Notes: generated by a model not told the origin, from the letters alone. Counted from the stretch's first letter, positions 37,964-48,111 are shown. The stretch is 64,000 bases of DNA from Pseudomonas taeanensis MS-3 (GCF_000498575.2 NZ_AWSQ01000001.1:911914-975913), one strand, 5' to 3'. Program-made: numbers and translations.

Positions 37964-38725
37964 TCAGTTACAAGGCGTGCCAACGCCCTTCAGGGAGCGC
38001 TTGAAGAACTGCAAGCGATAGCCCGAAGCGGCAGCCTTTCCACACATTTTGCTGTTATATGAGCGGTACTCGGCGATCAGCACCGCCTTGCCCTGTTGGC
38101 GGAACAGCCGGTAGCCGTCGCATTCCTGGTAGGCGTAGCAGCTTTCGTTGAGGGCGAAGTCGAAGTCGTCGACCAGTTGCGGTAGCAGCTCCACTGCGTT
38201 CTTCAGGCCGACGGCGAGATCGCGCTGGTGCGCTTCGCGGGCCAGCCAGCGGTTGAAGTCGACTTGGTCGGCCGCGCTCAGTTGCAGGCCGTTGGCGTTG
38301 CTGTAGCCATCCACATTGTCCGGGTCGACGCCGTTGCAGCCCTTGCTGACTGCCAGGTCCAGACGCTTGCTGAGCAGGGCGCGAACGTCGGCGCGGCGAA
38401 TGTCCAGCCAGCGCTCGCCCGGCCAGTCGGCCAGCGGCGCGCCGAGCGCGGCGGTCGGATAAGCCGTGGCATCCGGGCGCCAGTCTTCCCAGGTGCCGGC
38501 GCTGAAGTAGCAGATGACGATCCGCCCGACGGCCTTGAGGTCGCCGATGGTTTTCTGCGGTGTGTCGTACAGGTCAATGTCGTATAGCTGGCGGTCGGGT
38601 GTCTGTAGCCTGCCGTCCAGTTGCAGGTGCCAGCTCACCTGGCTGGGTATCACCAGGGGCGTGGCGCAGGCCGGGAGCAGGCCGAGGCCGGCGAACAGGA
38701 AGAAGCTGAGGAGGATCTGTTTCAT
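37964..38725 (-). CDS. GH114-like (endo-alpha-1,4-polygalactosaminidase family) lipoprotein
   Basis: The 253-residue precursor has a lipoprotein signal (MKQILLSFFLFAGLGLLPAC, Cys20) and a TIM-barrel domain with the GH114/TM1410 pattern: YDIDLYDTP, VICYFSAGTWEDWRPD, WLDIRRADVRALL, GVDPDNVDGYSN, VGLKNAVELLP and FALNESCYAYQEC. Related enzymes (Ega3, PelA hydrolase domain) cut galactosamine-containing polymers. The start at 38725 is chosen because the signal begins there. It is an isolated gene in a region of decay, which suggests acquisition or survival of an accessory gene. Substrate unproven. Confidence 0.78.
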   Translation of the reverse strand: MKQILLSFFLFAGLGLLPACATPLVIPSQVSWHLQLDGRLQTPDRQLYDIDLYDTPQKTIGDLKAVGRIVICYFSAGTWEDWRPDATAYPTAALGAPLADWPGERWLDIRRADVRALLSKRLDLAVSKGCNGVDPDNVDGYSNANGLQLSAADQVDFNRWLAREAHQRDLAVGLKNAVELLPQLVDDFDFALNESCYAYQECDGYRLFRQQGKAVLIAEYRSYNSKMCGKAAASGYRLQFFKRSLKGVGTPCN

Positions 38726-38992
38726 TGCACTGTACTCCCAGGCAGGCGCCATTTCGCGCGAGGATGAGCCCGGACGATCCGGGCCTGCTTGGCAGTTAGC
38801 CTAGGGCCAATGGCGACCACTTGTGTGGTACTGCGTCACGAATATGACGTACGATTTATTGACGTTGTGATTGCGGCGAGCCTGCCGATCGGCCGTTTCG
38901 AGCGTTTGTCTGCTCCTTACTCGTGGTTTGTTACCCACCTATCGAGCGCTCGGAGGGCCGCGCCTAGTAGCCGTGTCATTCGTCCGGACTGA

Positions 38993-39430
38993 TTCCCGAC
39001 CCGCCCAACGTTACCTCTGGTCATTCAGTTCAGCTTTCGCGATGTGTGCCCGGGCGAGGGGAGTTGGTGGCTGGTGGTCGAGCAGATCGTGGCGGACTTG
39101 TGTCGCGACGAGCCGGGACGCGAGTTGACCCTGGTGGTGGATGCCACCGTGCGGGCCTTGATCGAGGTGTGGGCGGAGGATCCTACGCCGAGAGAGGTCA
39201 TCCGGGCGCATGAGTTACACGTAGATGGACGCGAGGAGGATGCGCAGAACCGGGCACTAGCGCCTTTGCCGAGACTCGGCGCACGCAGGGCGCTGGCAAG
39301 ATCGGTTGAACGCCGCATGCGGCGGGTTCATAGACCTGGCGGCCAGTTGTTGGAAGGGTTTCTCGCAGCGCTCACATACGGCCGGCTGCGAACTGATTCT
39401 AGATGGCCTGAATCAGGGCGTTTTCGGTAA
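38993..39430 (+). pseudogene. Fragment of an HxlR-type regulator (C-terminal SCP2-like domain)
   Basis: The frame opens right after a TGA at 38990 and reads PLVIQFSFRD, WWLVVEQIVADLCRDEPGRE and LTLVVDATVRALIEVW, then TPREVIRAHELHVDG. From memory this is the C-terminal sterol-carrier-like domain that follows the DNA-binding domain in a subgroup of HxlR regulators (pattern WWLVVE..DLC..DPG, then V..LR...EVW.GD). The DNA-binding half is missing upstream, so it is a truncated relic. After about 39240 the frame no longer looks like the family. Confirmation by profile search is needed. Confidence 0.5.
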
Positions 39431-39455
39431 AGGCCTGGTCAGGGTGTTCGCTCAT
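39381..39455 (-). pseudogene. Truncated copy of the 92-residue gene at 37044-37322
   Basis: On the minus strand from 39455 the sequence reads MSEHPDQAFTENALIQAI, then a TAG at 39399-39401, then NQ.AAG; the intact gene reads MSEHQEADDEAFTETALIQA, then IENQIEAG. Homology at the DNA level runs from about 39381 to 39460 and then stops. The copy lacks three codons near the N-terminus, has an in-frame stop and has lost the rest of the gene. It is in the same orientation as the parent, about 2.1 kb away. Confidence 0.7.
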
Positions 39456-39598
39456 GGCGGGCATCTCCAGGACGGGGGGATGCAGTGGCCAGCGAGTTGT
39501 TAGCGGCACCATTCACTGGTCTGATGTGGCTGGCTAGGAAGGTGCCTCTACGGCTATAACGCTAGGCGGCTATATCGCCGGCTCTGGAGCTTATCCTC

Positions 39599-40264
39599 AT
39601 GTTCAAACTCTACGGATTTGCCGTCAGCAACTATTTCAACATGGTCAAGCTGGCTTTGCTGGAAAAGGGTCTGACGTTCGAAGAGGTGACCCTCTATGGC
39701 AATCAGAGCGAGGAATTTCTCAGCATCAGCCCGCGCGGCAAGGTGCCGGTGCTGGGCGTCGAGCAGGGCTTCATCAATGAGACCAGCGCAATTCTCGACT
39801 ATCTGGAGGAGAGCAGCGTCGGTAAGGCCCTGCTGCCGCATGAGCCGTTCGCCCGTGCCCAGGTGCGTGCGTTGGTCAAGGAGATCGAGCTGTATATCGA
39901 ACTGCCTGCGCGCATCGGCTACCCGCAAGCCTTCTTTGGCGCGAGCATTTCCGATGCACTGAAAGCCAAGTGCAGGGCCGAATTGTTGGCGGGTGTTGCC
40001 ACACTCAAGCGCCACGCCAGCTTCGCGCCCTATGTGGCGGGTGACAGCTTCAGCCTGGCCGATATCTACTTCCTGTACAGCATCGACCTGGCCTGCGGGG
40101 TGGCGAAAAAATTATTCGACCTGGACCTACTTGCCGATTTTCCCGCTGCTCGCGAGTTGCTGCTGCGACTGAATCAGAATCCACACGTCAAACGCATCGC
40201 CGCCGATAAAGAGGCGGCGATGCCGGCGTTCGTGGCCATGGCTCAAGCCAAGGCGAAAGGCTGA
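39599..40264 (+). CDS. Glutathione S-transferase family protein
   Basis: The protein of 221 residues has an N-terminal thioredoxin-like domain (MFKLYGFAVSNYFNMVKLALLEKGL) with the Val-Pro turn PRGKVPVL and the ETSAIL glutathione-contact segment. An all-helical C-terminal domain has the SLADIYFLYSIDLA motif (N-capping Asp). The serine of SNYFN is the candidate catalytic residue. The substrate is unknown. It is transcribed towards argH, ten bases from its stop. Confidence 0.88.
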   Translation: MFKLYGFAVSNYFNMVKLALLEKGLTFEEVTLYGNQSEEFLSISPRGKVPVLGVEQGFINETSAILDYLEESSVGKALLPHEPFARAQVRALVKEIELYIELPARIGYPQAFFGASISDALKAKCRAELLAGVATLKRHASFAPYVAGDSFSLADIYFLYSIDLACGVAKKLFDLDLLADFPAARELLLRLNQNPHVKRIAADKEAAMPAFVAMAQAKAKG

Positions 40265-40274
40265 GCCTGCAGCG

Positions 40275-41675
40275 TTAGTCTTGGCGGCCGGCCAGTAATG
40301 CCTGGCCGCGTTTGACTGCAGCGCGAACCTGATTCGGTGCGGTGCCGCCGATGTGGTCGCGAGCGTTGACCGAGCCTTCCAGGGTCAGCACGGCAAACAC
40401 GTCCTGCTCGATCTGATCGCTGAACTGGCGCAGTTCATCCAGGCTCATCTCGGCCAGATCCTTGCCGTTGTCGACACCGTATTTCACCGCATGGCCAACG
40501 ATTTCGTGGCAGTCGCGAAACGGCAGGCCCTTGCGCACCAGGTAGTCGGCCAGGTCGGTGGCGGTGGAGAAACCGCGCAGCGCCGCTTCACGCATGATGG
40601 CGTGCTTGGGCTTGATCGCCGGGATCATGTCGGCGAAGGCACGCAGGCTGTCGCGCAGGGTGTCGGCGGCGTCGAACAGTGGTTCCTTGTCTTCCTGATT
40701 GTCCTTGTTGTAGGCCAGCGGCTGACCTTTCATCAGGGTCAGCAGGCCGGTCAGGGCACCGAATACCCGGCCGGTCTTGCCACGAACCAGCTCCGGCACG
40801 TCGGGGTTTTTCTTCTGCGGCATGATCGAGGAGCCGGTGCAGAACCGATCAGGCAGGTCGATGAACTGGAATTGCGCGCTGGTCCACAGCACCAGCTCTT
40901 CGGAGAAGCGCGACAGGTGCATCATCGCAATCGAAGCGGCGGCGCAGAACTCGATGGCGAAGTCGCGATCCGACACGCCGTCCAGCGAGTTACCGCCGAT
41001 GGCGTCGAAGCCCAGCAGGTCACAGGTGATCTGCCGATCGATCGGGTAAGTGGTGCCGGCCAGTGCCGCCGAACCCAGGGGCATGCGGTTGGTGCGCTTA
41101 CGGCAGTCGACCAGGCGTTCATGGTCACGCGAGAGCATTTCGAACCAGGCCAGCAAGTGATGGCCAAAGGTCACCGGCTGTGCAGTCTGCAGGTGGGTGA
41201 AGCCAGGCATGATGGTCTCGGCTTCGCGCTCGGCCTGCTCCAGCAGGCCCTGTTGCAGGCGGGTGATCTCGGCGAGGATCAGGTCGATCTCATCGCGCAG
41301 CCACAGGCGGATGTCGGTGGCCACCTGATCGTTGCGCGAACGCCCGGTGTGCAGCTTCTTGCCGGTGACGCCGACCCGCTCGGTCAACTTGGCTTCGATG
41401 TTCATGTGCACATCTTCCAGGTCGATGCGCCAATCGAACTGACCGGCTTCGATTTCAGCCTGGATATGGGTGAGACCGTCGATAATGCTGTCGCGCTCGG
41501 CTTCGCTGAGTACGCCAACCTTGGCCAGCATGCTGGCGTGGGCGATGGAGCCCATGATGTCGTGGCGGTACAGGCGTTTGTCGAATTCGACGGAGGCGGT
41601 AAAACGGGCGACGAAAGCGTCGACTGGCTCGCTGAAGCGGCCGCCCCAGGATTGGTTGGTCTTTTCAGTGCTCAT
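40275..41675 (-). CDS. argH: Argininosuccinate lyase
   Basis: The protein of 466 residues starts with [21 protein letters not shown], has [13 protein letters not shown] and the fumarase/ASL signature [12 protein letters not shown]. It splits argininosuccinate to arginine and fumarate, the last step of arginine synthesis. Length and all signatures are normal. It is divergent from algZ, as in P. aeruginosa (argH-algZ-algR). Confidence 0.96.
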   Translation of the reverse strand: MSTEKTNQSWGGRFSEPVDAFVARFTASVEFDKRLYRHDIMGSIAHASMLAKVGVLSEAERDSIIDGLTHIQAEIEAGQFDWRIDLEDVHMNIEAKLTERVGVTGKKLHTGRSRNDQVATDIRLWLRDEIDLILAEITRLQQGLLEQAEREAETIMPGFTHLQTAQPVTFGHHLLAWFEMLSRDHERLVDCRKRTNRMPLGSAALAGTTYPIDRQITCDLLGFDAIGGNSLDGVSDRDFAIEFCAAASIAMMHLSRFSEELVLWTSAQFQFIDLPDRFCTGSSIMPQKKNPDVPELVRGKTGRVFGALTGLLTLMKGQPLAYNKDNQEDKEPLFDAADTLRDSLRAFADMIPAIKPKHAIMREAALRGFSTATDLADYLVRKGLPFRDCHEIVGHAVKYGVDNGKDLAEMSLDELRQFSDQIEQDVFAVLTLEGSVNARDHIGGTAPNQVRAAVKRGQALLAGRQD

Positions 41676-41930
41676 GGGATTCGCTCGACTGGTGCGCTGA
41701 TTCGGCCGGGGCGCAGGTGGCGACCGGCGTGACGGAAAAAGTCCGTCGATAATAACAGGGTCGTGGGTAAGATCGCCGTAGCGGTTTTAACCCGCCACGT
41801 CGTCGGTAGTAGGTGGGGCAGTGTTGGCCCGGTCACACTTTGCTGAGTTGGGTGACATTTCAGCGCTTTATTTTGCCCGACTGGAGCCGGCCAGCTTGCC
41901 GCTTGGGCGGGCTACACGGAAACTGCGCCG

Positions 41931-43016
41931 ATGCATATTCAATGGCTTACCCCTAAAAAAATCCCGACGACCATCGACGACTTCTTCGTTCCGGAACTCT
42001 GTCAGCCGGAAGCGTTGTTGAGCATGGTGCTGCTCGCCGAGTTGCTGGTGCTGGTGCTGGTGCTGGCAGAACCGATGCTGCCCGGCTTCGATTGGGTGCG
42101 TCTGGCGCTGACGTCATTGTTCGTGCAGTGGAACGTGCTGCTCTCGGCGGCGTTGCTCTGTCGCCTGCGTCCGCTGCTGGCCCGCTTGCGCGCGGCAGTG
42201 GCCGGCTGCCTGTGCTGCGCGATTGTGGTCGGCCTGACCCTGGCGTGCACCGCAGTGGCCGACTATTACCAGCTTGGCGGGCCATTACCGCGCAACGGCG
42301 AAGTCAATCTGTACCTGCGTCATGCCTTGATCAGCATGATCATGTCGGCGCTACTGCTACGCTATTTCTATCTACAGAGCCAATGGCGACGGCAGGAACA
42401 GGCGGAATTGCGGGCGCGTATCGAATCCTTGCAGGCGCGGATCCGGCCACACTTCTTGTTCAACAGTCTGAACAGCATCGCCAGTCTGGTGACGATTGAT
42501 CCGTATCAGGCTGAGCAGGCGGTGCTGGATTTGTCCGATCTGTTCCGCGCCAGTTTGGCCAAGCCCGGCAGCCTGGTGTCGTGGAAAGACGAGCTGGAGC
42601 TGGGCAAACGATATTTGTCGATTGAGCGCTATCGTCTTGGTGAGCGACTACAGTTGCAATGGGAGGTTGCCGATGTGCCGAATGATCTGCCGATTCCACA
42701 GCTAACTCTGCAGCCCTTGCTGGAAAATGCCCTGATCCATGGCATTCAGCCGCGCATCGAGGGTGGCTTGGTACGTGTCGAGGCGAGTTATACCGACGGG
42801 GTGTTTCAGCTATGTGTCAGCAACCCTTATGACGAACCCGAAGAGCAGCCGACCTCTGTGCGCGGGACGCGCCTGGCGCTGGGCAATATCGATGCGCGTC
42901 TTGCGGCACTTTTCGGGCCTCGGGCCAGTCTCAGCGTGGAGCGCCGTGACGGCCGTCACTACACCTGTCTACGCTATCCTTGTGCGAGACTCACGCAGGA
43001 AGCCACAGCGATATGA
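41931..43016 (+). CDS. algZ: Sensor protein AlgZ (FimS), LytS-type histidine kinase family
   Basis: The protein of 361 residues has four hydrophobic segments in the first 150 residues, a short coiled region, then the LytS-type kinase domain. The histidine is H174 in ARIRPHFLFNSLNSIASL, followed by QPLLENALIHGI (N box) and GTRLALGNIDARL (G box). AlgZ acts with AlgR in control of twitching motility, alginate and virulence. The stop overlaps the algR start (ATGA). The 255-base gap to argH contains AT-rich patches but no site I can name. Confidence 0.92.
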   Translation: MHIQWLTPKKIPTTIDDFFVPELCQPEALLSMVLLAELLVLVLVLAEPMLPGFDWVRLALTSLFVQWNVLLSAALLCRLRPLLARLRAAVAGCLCCAIVVGLTLACTAVADYYQLGGPLPRNGEVNLYLRHALISMIMSALLLRYFYLQSQWRRQEQAELRARIESLQARIRPHFLFNSLNSIASLVTIDPYQAEQAVLDLSDLFRASLAKPGSLVSWKDELELGKRYLSIERYRLGERLQLQWEVADVPNDLPIPQLTLQPLLENALIHGIQPRIEGGLVRVEASYTDGVFQLCVSNPYDEPEEQPTSVRGTRLALGNIDARLAALFGPRASLSVERRDGRHYTCLRYPCARLTQEATAI

Positions 43017-43759
43017 ATGTCCTGATCGTCGATGACGAACCCCTTGCCCGAGAGCGCCTGATCCGCATGGTTGGCGAGCTCGACGGGTACAGAGTGCTGG
43101 AGCCTGCCGCCAGTAATGGCGAAGAGGCATTGACCCTGATCGACAGTTTGAAGCCGGATGTAGTGCTACTGGATATCCGCATGCCGGGTCTGGATGGCTT
43201 GCAGGTCGCGGCGCGACTCTGTGAGCGTGAGGCGCCGCCAGCGGTGATCTTCTGCACCGCGCATGACGAGTTTGCCCTGGAGGCGTTCCAGGTCAGCGCG
43301 GTGGGCTATCTGGTCAAGCCGGTGCGCCCGGAAAACCTGAGCGAAGCGCTGAAAAAAGCCGAGCGACCCAACCGGGTGCAACTCGCCGCGCTGACTCGCC
43401 CCGCGGCGGAAACTGGCGGCGGTCCGCGCAGCCACATCAGCGCTCGCACACGCAAAGGCATCGAGCTGATTCCGCTGGATCAAGTCATCTATTTCATTGC
43501 CGACCATAAGTACGTGACGCTGCGGCATGAGGCTGGCGAGGTGCTGCTGGACGAGCCGCTCAAGGCGCTTGAAGACGAATTCGGCGAACGTTTCGTACGC
43601 ATCCACCGTAACGCCCTGGTTGCCCGTGAGCGTATCGAACGCCTGCAGCGTACGCCGCTCGGGCATTTTCAGCTGTACCTCAAGGGCATGAATGGCGAAG
43701 CGCTGATTGTCAGTCGCCGGCATGTGGCCGGGGTGCGCAAATTGATGCATAGCTTGTAG
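43013..43759 (+). CDS. algR: Response regulator AlgR (LytTR type)
   Basis: The 248-residue protein has a receiver domain with D7/D8, phospho-acceptor D54 (VLLDIRMP) and K102 (YLVKPVRP), and a C-terminal LytTR DNA-binding domain (about 145-245; KGIELIPLDQVIYFIADHKY, then FVRIHRNALVAR). AlgR controls alginate genes (algD), type IV pili with AlgZ and other virulence functions. The ATG at 43013 overlaps the algZ stop, so the two are translationally coupled. Confidence 0.96.
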   Translation: MNVLIVDDEPLARERLIRMVGELDGYRVLEPAASNGEEALTLIDSLKPDVVLLDIRMPGLDGLQVAARLCEREAPPAVIFCTAHDEFALEAFQVSAVGYLVKPVRPENLSEALKKAERPNRVQLAALTRPAAETGGGPRSHISARTRKGIELIPLDQVIYFIADHKYVTLRHEAGEVLLDEPLKALEDEFGERFVRIHRNALVARERIERLQRTPLGHFQLYLKGMNGEALIVSRRHVAGVRKLMHSL

Positions 43760-43925
43760 CGCTGCGCAGCCGCAAGAGCCCGCTTGAATTCACTGCAACC
43801 ATGACGCCCGTTGGCCCAACTTATCGAGTGAAACGCAGCCTGGAGGGGCTCTGTTGGTTTCCGCGCTCCATTGTTGGCTTTTGACCCTGTTATTATTCTT
43901 GGCAGTCCGTTTTATGGAATTGCCC

Positions 43926-44864
43926 ATGCCCCGTGAAATCCGCATTGCCACCCGTAAGAGTGCCCTGGCCCTATGGCAGGCCGAACACGTCAAGGCTCGT
44001 CTGGAGCAGGCGCACCCAGACCTGAAGGTCAGTTTGGTGCCCATGGTCAGCCGGGGCGACAAGCTGCTCGATGCGCCGCTGGCGAAAATCGGCGGCAAAG
44101 GGCTGTTCGTCAAGGAGCTGGAAACCGCTCTGCTGGACAACCAGGCCGACATCGCCGTGCACTCGATGAAAGATGTGCCGATGGATTTCCCAGAAGGCTT
44201 GGGCCTGTACTGCATCTGCGAGCGCGAAGACCCTCGCGATGCCTTCGTCTCCAACGCCTTTGACAGTCTCGAAACACTGCCTGTCGGCAGCGTGGTCGGC
44301 ACTTCGAGCCTGCGTCGTCAGACCCAATTGCTGGCGCGCCGCCCCGACCTGAAAATCCAGTTCCTGCGCGGCAACGTCAATACCCGGCTGGCCAAGCTGG
44401 ATGCCGGCGAGTACGACGCCATCATCCTCGCTGCGGCAGGGCTGATCCGCCTTGGCTTCGAGAGCCGCATCCGCTCCTCGATCAGCGTCGAGGACAGCTT
44501 GCCGGCGGGTGGCCAGGGTGCTGTCGGCATCGAGTGCCGCAGCGCCGATGTGGAAATTCATGCCCTGTTGGCGCCTCTGCACCACCATGACACGGCCGTG
44601 CGGGTCACCGCCGAACGGGCGTTGAACAAGCACCTGAATGGTGGCTGCCAGGTGCCGATTGCCTGTTATGCGGTGCTCGAAGGCGAACAACTATGGTTGC
44701 GCGGCCTGGTCGGCCAACCTGACGGCAATATGCTGTTGCGCGCGGAAAGCCGCGCGCCAGCGGTAGACGCCGAGCCGCTGGGCGTGCGAGTCGCCGAAGC
44801 CCTGCTGGAGCAAGGCGCGGCCGCTATCCTGCAAGCAGTTTATGGCGAGGCGGCTCCCGAGTGA
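43926..44864 (+). CDS. hemC: Porphobilinogen deaminase (hydroxymethylbilane synthase)
   Basis: The protein of 312 residues begins [21 protein letters not shown]. Catalytic Asp83 lies in AVHSMKDVP, and the cysteine that carries the dipyrromethane cofactor is C241 in [12 protein letters not shown]. It joins four porphobilinogens to hydroxymethylbilane. I chose the ATG at 43926 by family comparison; an in-frame ATG four codons upstream (43914) is also possible. Its end overlaps hemD. Confidence 0.96.
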   Translation: MPREIRIATRKSALALWQAEHVKARLEQAHPDLKVSLVPMVSRGDKLLDAPLAKIGGKGLFVKELETALLDNQADIAVHSMKDVPMDFPEGLGLYCICEREDPRDAFVSNAFDSLETLPVGSVVGTSSLRRQTQLLARRPDLKIQFLRGNVNTRLAKLDAGEYDAIILAAAGLIRLGFESRIRSSISVEDSLPAGGQGAVGIECRSADVEIHALLAPLHHHDTAVRVTAERALNKHLNGGCQVPIACYAVLEGEQLWLRGLVGQPDGNMLLRAESRAPAVDAEPLGVRVAEALLEQGAAAILQAVYGEAAPE

Positions 44865-45634
44865 GTCACTGGCGCCTGCTGCTCACCCGCCCGGCAGAGG
44901 AGTGCGCGGCGCTGGCCGCAACCCTGGCCGAGCAGGGCATCTACAGCAGCAGTCTGCCGTTGCTGGCGATCGAAGCGTTGGCGGAAACGCCTGAGCAGCG
45001 CGCGACCATCCTCGATCTGGAGCGCTACTGTGCGGTGATCGTGGTGAGCAAACCGGCCGCGCGTTTGGGGCTGGAACTGCTCGATCGCTATTGGCCGCAG
45101 CCGTTGGCCGAGCAACCCTGGTTCAGTGTGGGCGCGGCTACCGCCGCGATTCTCGGCGACTATGGTCTCACTGTGCACTTCCCGGCTCTGGCGGACGACA
45201 GCGAAGCCTTGCTGGGCTTGCCACAGTTGCAACAGGCGGTGGCCGCCGCGCAGACCCCAAGAGTGTTGATCCTGCGTGGTGAAGAGGGGCGGGAGTTTCT
45301 CGCCGAAAGCTTGCGCAGCCAGGGCGTGCAGGTCGACTATCTGGCACTCTATCGTCGCCAGCTGCCGGAATACCCAGCGCAGACCCTGCCCGAACGGGTG
45401 CAGGCTGAACGCTTGAATGGCCTGGTGGTCAGCAGTGGGCAAGGACTAAGTCATCTGCTGCAACTGGCCGGCGAGCACTGGCCGGCGCTGGCTCGGCTAC
45501 CCTTGTTTGTACCCAGTCCGCGTGTAGCCGAACAGGCACATGCCGCGGGCGCTGAGATTGTTGTGGACTGTCGCGGTGCAAGCGCCGCGGCGTTGCTGGC
45601 GGCGTTGCAGGTGCAACTTGCCCCCGACCTCTGA
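44861..45634 (+). CDS. hemD: Uroporphyrinogen-III synthase
   Basis: The protein of 257 residues fits Hem[82 protein letters not shown] and [13 protein letters not shown]. It cyclises hydroxymethylbilane with inversion of ring D. The GTG start overlaps the hemC stop (GTGA), a coupled arrangement. Confidence 0.93.
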   Translation: MSHWRLLLTRPAEECAALAATLAEQGIYSSSLPLLAIEALAETPEQRATILDLERYCAVIVVSKPAARLGLELLDRYWPQPLAEQPWFSVGAATAAILGDYGLTVHFPALADDSEALLGLPQLQQAVAAAQTPRVLILRGEEGREFLAESLRSQGVQVDYLALYRRQLPEYPAQTLPERVQAERLNGLVVSSGQGLSHLLQLAGEHWPALARLPLFVPSPRVAEQAHAAGAEIVVDCRGASAAALLAALQVQLAPDL

Positions 45635-45650
45635 TGCAAAGGATGGATAC

Positions 45651-46796
45651 GTGAGCGAAGCAACTACCCCGAAAGAACAAGAACAACCCGTAGTGGATAC
45701 GCCCACTTCGACAGCACCAGACACCGCGGCCAAACCAGCGCGTGGCAATGGCCTGGCGCTGCTGGCGCTGCTCCTGGGCGCTGCCGGAGTGGCGGTGGGT
45801 GGTTGGGGCGTGTGGCAACTGCGCGGCCTGGAGGCACGCGAACAACTGCAACTGAGCCAGTTGCAGGAGGTGCGCAGCCAGACTGAAAGCGTGGCCCGGG
45901 GGGAGCAACGGCTGAGTGCACGCCTGCAGCAATTGCCCACGGCCGACGAACTGGAGGCGCGCGAGCGCCTGGTTGCCCAGTTGCAAGGCGATCAACAGCT
46001 GCTCAATCAGCGATTGGAAACCGTACTGGGTGCCAGTCGCCAGGATTGGCGCCTGGCTGAAGCCGAGCACCTGCTGCGTCTGGCCAGCCTACGTCTGTCG
46101 GCGTTGCAGGACATCAACAGCGCGACTGCACTGGTGCAGGGGGCCGACGAGATTCTCCGCGATCAGGATGATCCCGCCGCTTTCGCGGCTCGTGAACAGC
46201 TGGCGAAGAGTCTTGAGGCCTTGCGCAGCACTCCTAACCCGGACCGTACCGGGCTGTTCCTCCAACTCGGCGCATTGCGTGAGCAGTTGGAACATTTGAA
46301 TGCGCTGAATCCGGTATTCCAAAGCCAGGGCGGTGTACTCAGCGACCTGGCGGCCGAAGGTGATGGCGGCAGCTGGTGGGCCGACTGGCTGGAAACCCTG
46401 TCGCAGTACATTCGTCTGGACTTCAGCGCCGATCAGAATATTCGGCCATTGTTGGCCGGGCAGAGCCTGACGCAAGTACGTCTGGCTCTCAGTCTGGCGC
46501 TGGAGCAAGCGCAGTGGGCCGCGCTACATGGCCAGACCCAGGTCTATCAGCAGGCACTCAAGCAGGCGCGCGAGGTGCTCGGGGCGCATTTCAATCTGGA
46601 TAATCCGAACAGTCGTGCCTTGCGTGCGCGCATTGCTGAAATTATCGATCAGCCCATCGAAGTGGTGGCGCCAGACTTGAGCCAATCGTTGAATGCCGTG
46701 CAGGCCTATGTGCAGCACAAGCAATCGGCGCGTGAAGGCCTCGAGAATAATGCCCCGGCAGAGGCCGCGCCGAGTGCCGAGGAGGGCCGCCCATGA
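45651..46796 (+). CDS. hemX: HemX-family membrane protein (putative uroporphyrin-III methyltransferase-like)
   Basis: The protein of 381 residues has a Pro/Thr/Ala-rich N-terminal cytoplasmic part, one membrane segment (GLALLALLLGAAGVAVGGWG), a coiled coil (REQLQLSQLQEVRSQTES) and a long periplasmic domain. HemX proteins were once called uroporphyrinogen methyltransferases but carry no methyltransferase motifs; the function is unsettled. The GTG at 45651 follows AAGGA; the frame extends upstream into hemD without support. It overlaps hemY by four bases. Confidence 0.88.
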   Translation: MSEATTPKEQEQPVVDTPTSTAPDTAAKPARGNGLALLALLLGAAGVAVGGWGVWQLRGLEAREQLQLSQLQEVRSQTESVARGEQRLSARLQQLPTADELEARERLVAQLQGDQQLLNQRLETVLGASRQDWRLAEAEHLLRLASLRLSALQDINSATALVQGADEILRDQDDPAAFAAREQLAKSLEALRSTPNPDRTGLFLQLGALREQLEHLNALNPVFQSQGGVLSDLAAEGDGGSWWADWLETLSQYIRLDFSADQNIRPLLAGQSLTQVRLALSLALEQAQWAALHGQTQVYQQALKQAREVLGAHFNLDNPNSRALRARIAEIIDQPIEVVAPDLSQSLNAVQAYVQHKQSAREGLENNAPAEAAPSAEEGRP

Positions 46797-48046
46797 AACG
46801 CGTCTATCTGTTGCTCATCGTACTGGTGATTGCTGCGGGTCTGGCACTGCTCGGCCTGGCCATCGCAGAGCACAAGGGTTATGTGCTGTTTGCCTACAAG
46901 GGCTTTCGCTATGAATCCAGTCTGTGGGCCTTTCTGGCTTTGGTTGCGGTGGTCTGGTTGACGCTCTACGTGCTGCGTCTGCTTGTGCGTCTGTTGGTTA
47001 CCTCCGGCGGCTTGGTCAACCCCTGGTCGCGCCTGCACCGCAGTCGCCGAGTGCGTGTGGCCTCTGAACAGGGCTTCGTCGATCTGCTCGAGGGTCGCTG
47101 GGATCGTGCGCTACGCCACCTGCGCCGCGCGGCCGCCAGTGAGCCTCAGCCACTGATGTATTATCTGGGCGCTGCGCGTGCAGCCCATGAGCTGGGGCAA
47201 CATGAAGACAGTGATGCCTTGCTGGAACAGGCCCTGAAGTGTCAGCCGCAAGCCGAACTGGCTATCGCCTTGACCCATGCCGAGTTGCAATTGGCGCGCG
47301 GTCAGGCTGATGCAGCGCTGGAAACTCTGGAAGTCATGCGCGAGCGATATCCGCATCGGCAGCAAGTGTTGCGTCAGTTACCGTCGCTGTATTTGCAGCG
47401 TGAGGATTGGTCTGCGCTGCTTGGCCTGTTGCCGGAGCTGCGTAAGGAAAAAACACTGGGTGATGCCGAGATGGCTGAACTTGAGCGACAGGCCTGGCGC
47501 GGGCGTCTGGGTGTTGCCGGGCAGGTCGCAGAGGGTGATGTAGGCTCGGCGCTGGCGACCTTGACGCAGGCCTGGCAGCAACTGTCATCGGCTCAGCGGC
47601 AAGAGCCGGAGTTGCTCGCAGTGTATGCCGAGCAGCTGCGCCAGTTGGGCGCCGATGATGAGGCCGAAGAGCTGCTGCGCAGTGCCTTGAAGCGCCATTA
47701 CGACAGCCATCTGGTGCGCCTCTACGGCTTGCTGCGTGGACGTGATCCGGCGCGCCAGTTGCACACGGCGGAAGGCTGGCTGAAGGAGCACCCACGGGAT
47801 GCCGGCCTGCTGCTGACCTTGGGGCGTTTGTGTTTGCTCAATCAACTGTGGGGCAAAGCCCGAGAATACTTCGAGAGCAGCCTGACCTTTCAGCGGCACC
47901 CGGAAACCTGCACCGAGTTGGCGGGCCTGCTGGCGCAACAGGGCGAGGTCGAACGCAGTAATCACCTGTTTCAGGAGAGCCTGGGGCTACTCGATCAGCG
48001 TCTGAGCGGGCTGCCGGCGCCGCTGCCTGTCGCTGTCGCCAACTAA
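46793..48046 (+). CDS. hemY: HemY-family TPR membrane protein
   Basis: The protein of 417 residues has two N-terminal membrane segments (VYLLLIVLVIAAGLALLGLA; SLWAFLALVAVVWLTLYVLR) and a C-terminal series of TPR-like helices (residues about 110-400). HemY of this proteobacterial type is not the Bacillus protoporphyrinogen oxidase of the same name; it is conserved at the end of hemCDXY and probably scaffolds heme synthesis. The start overlaps the hemX stop. Confidence 0.9.
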   Translation: MKRVYLLLIVLVIAAGLALLGLAIAEHKGYVLFAYKGFRYESSLWAFLALVAVVWLTLYVLRLLVRLLVTSGGLVNPWSRLHRSRRVRVASEQGFVDLLEGRWDRALRHLRRAAASEPQPLMYYLGAARAAHELGQHEDSDALLEQALKCQPQAELAIALTHAELQLARGQADAALETLEVMRERYPHRQQVLRQLPSLYLQREDWSALLGLLPELRKEKTLGDAEMAELERQAWRGRLGVAGQVAEGDVGSALATLTQAWQQLSSAQRQEPELLAVYAEQLRQLGADDEAEELLRSALKRHYDSHLVRLYGLLRGRDPARQLHTAEGWLKEHPRDAGLLLTLGRLCLLNQLWGKAREYFESSLTFQRHPETCTELAGLLAQQGEVERSNHLFQESLGLLDQRLSGLPAPLPVAVAN

Positions 48047-48092
48047 ATACCGCTATAGCCGAGCCCAGAAGTAACCGCCTGCTGCAGTCGGC

Positions 48093-48111
48093 TCTGCTCC
48101 TGGGGAGCAGA
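48093..48111 (+). terminator. Hairpin after hemY, possible weak terminator
   Basis: The stem TCTGCTCC, loop TGG and stem GGAGCAGA are perfect, 46 bases after the hemY stop, but no T-run follows. It may end transcription weakly or protect the 3' end of the hemCDXY mRNA. Confidence 0.35.
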
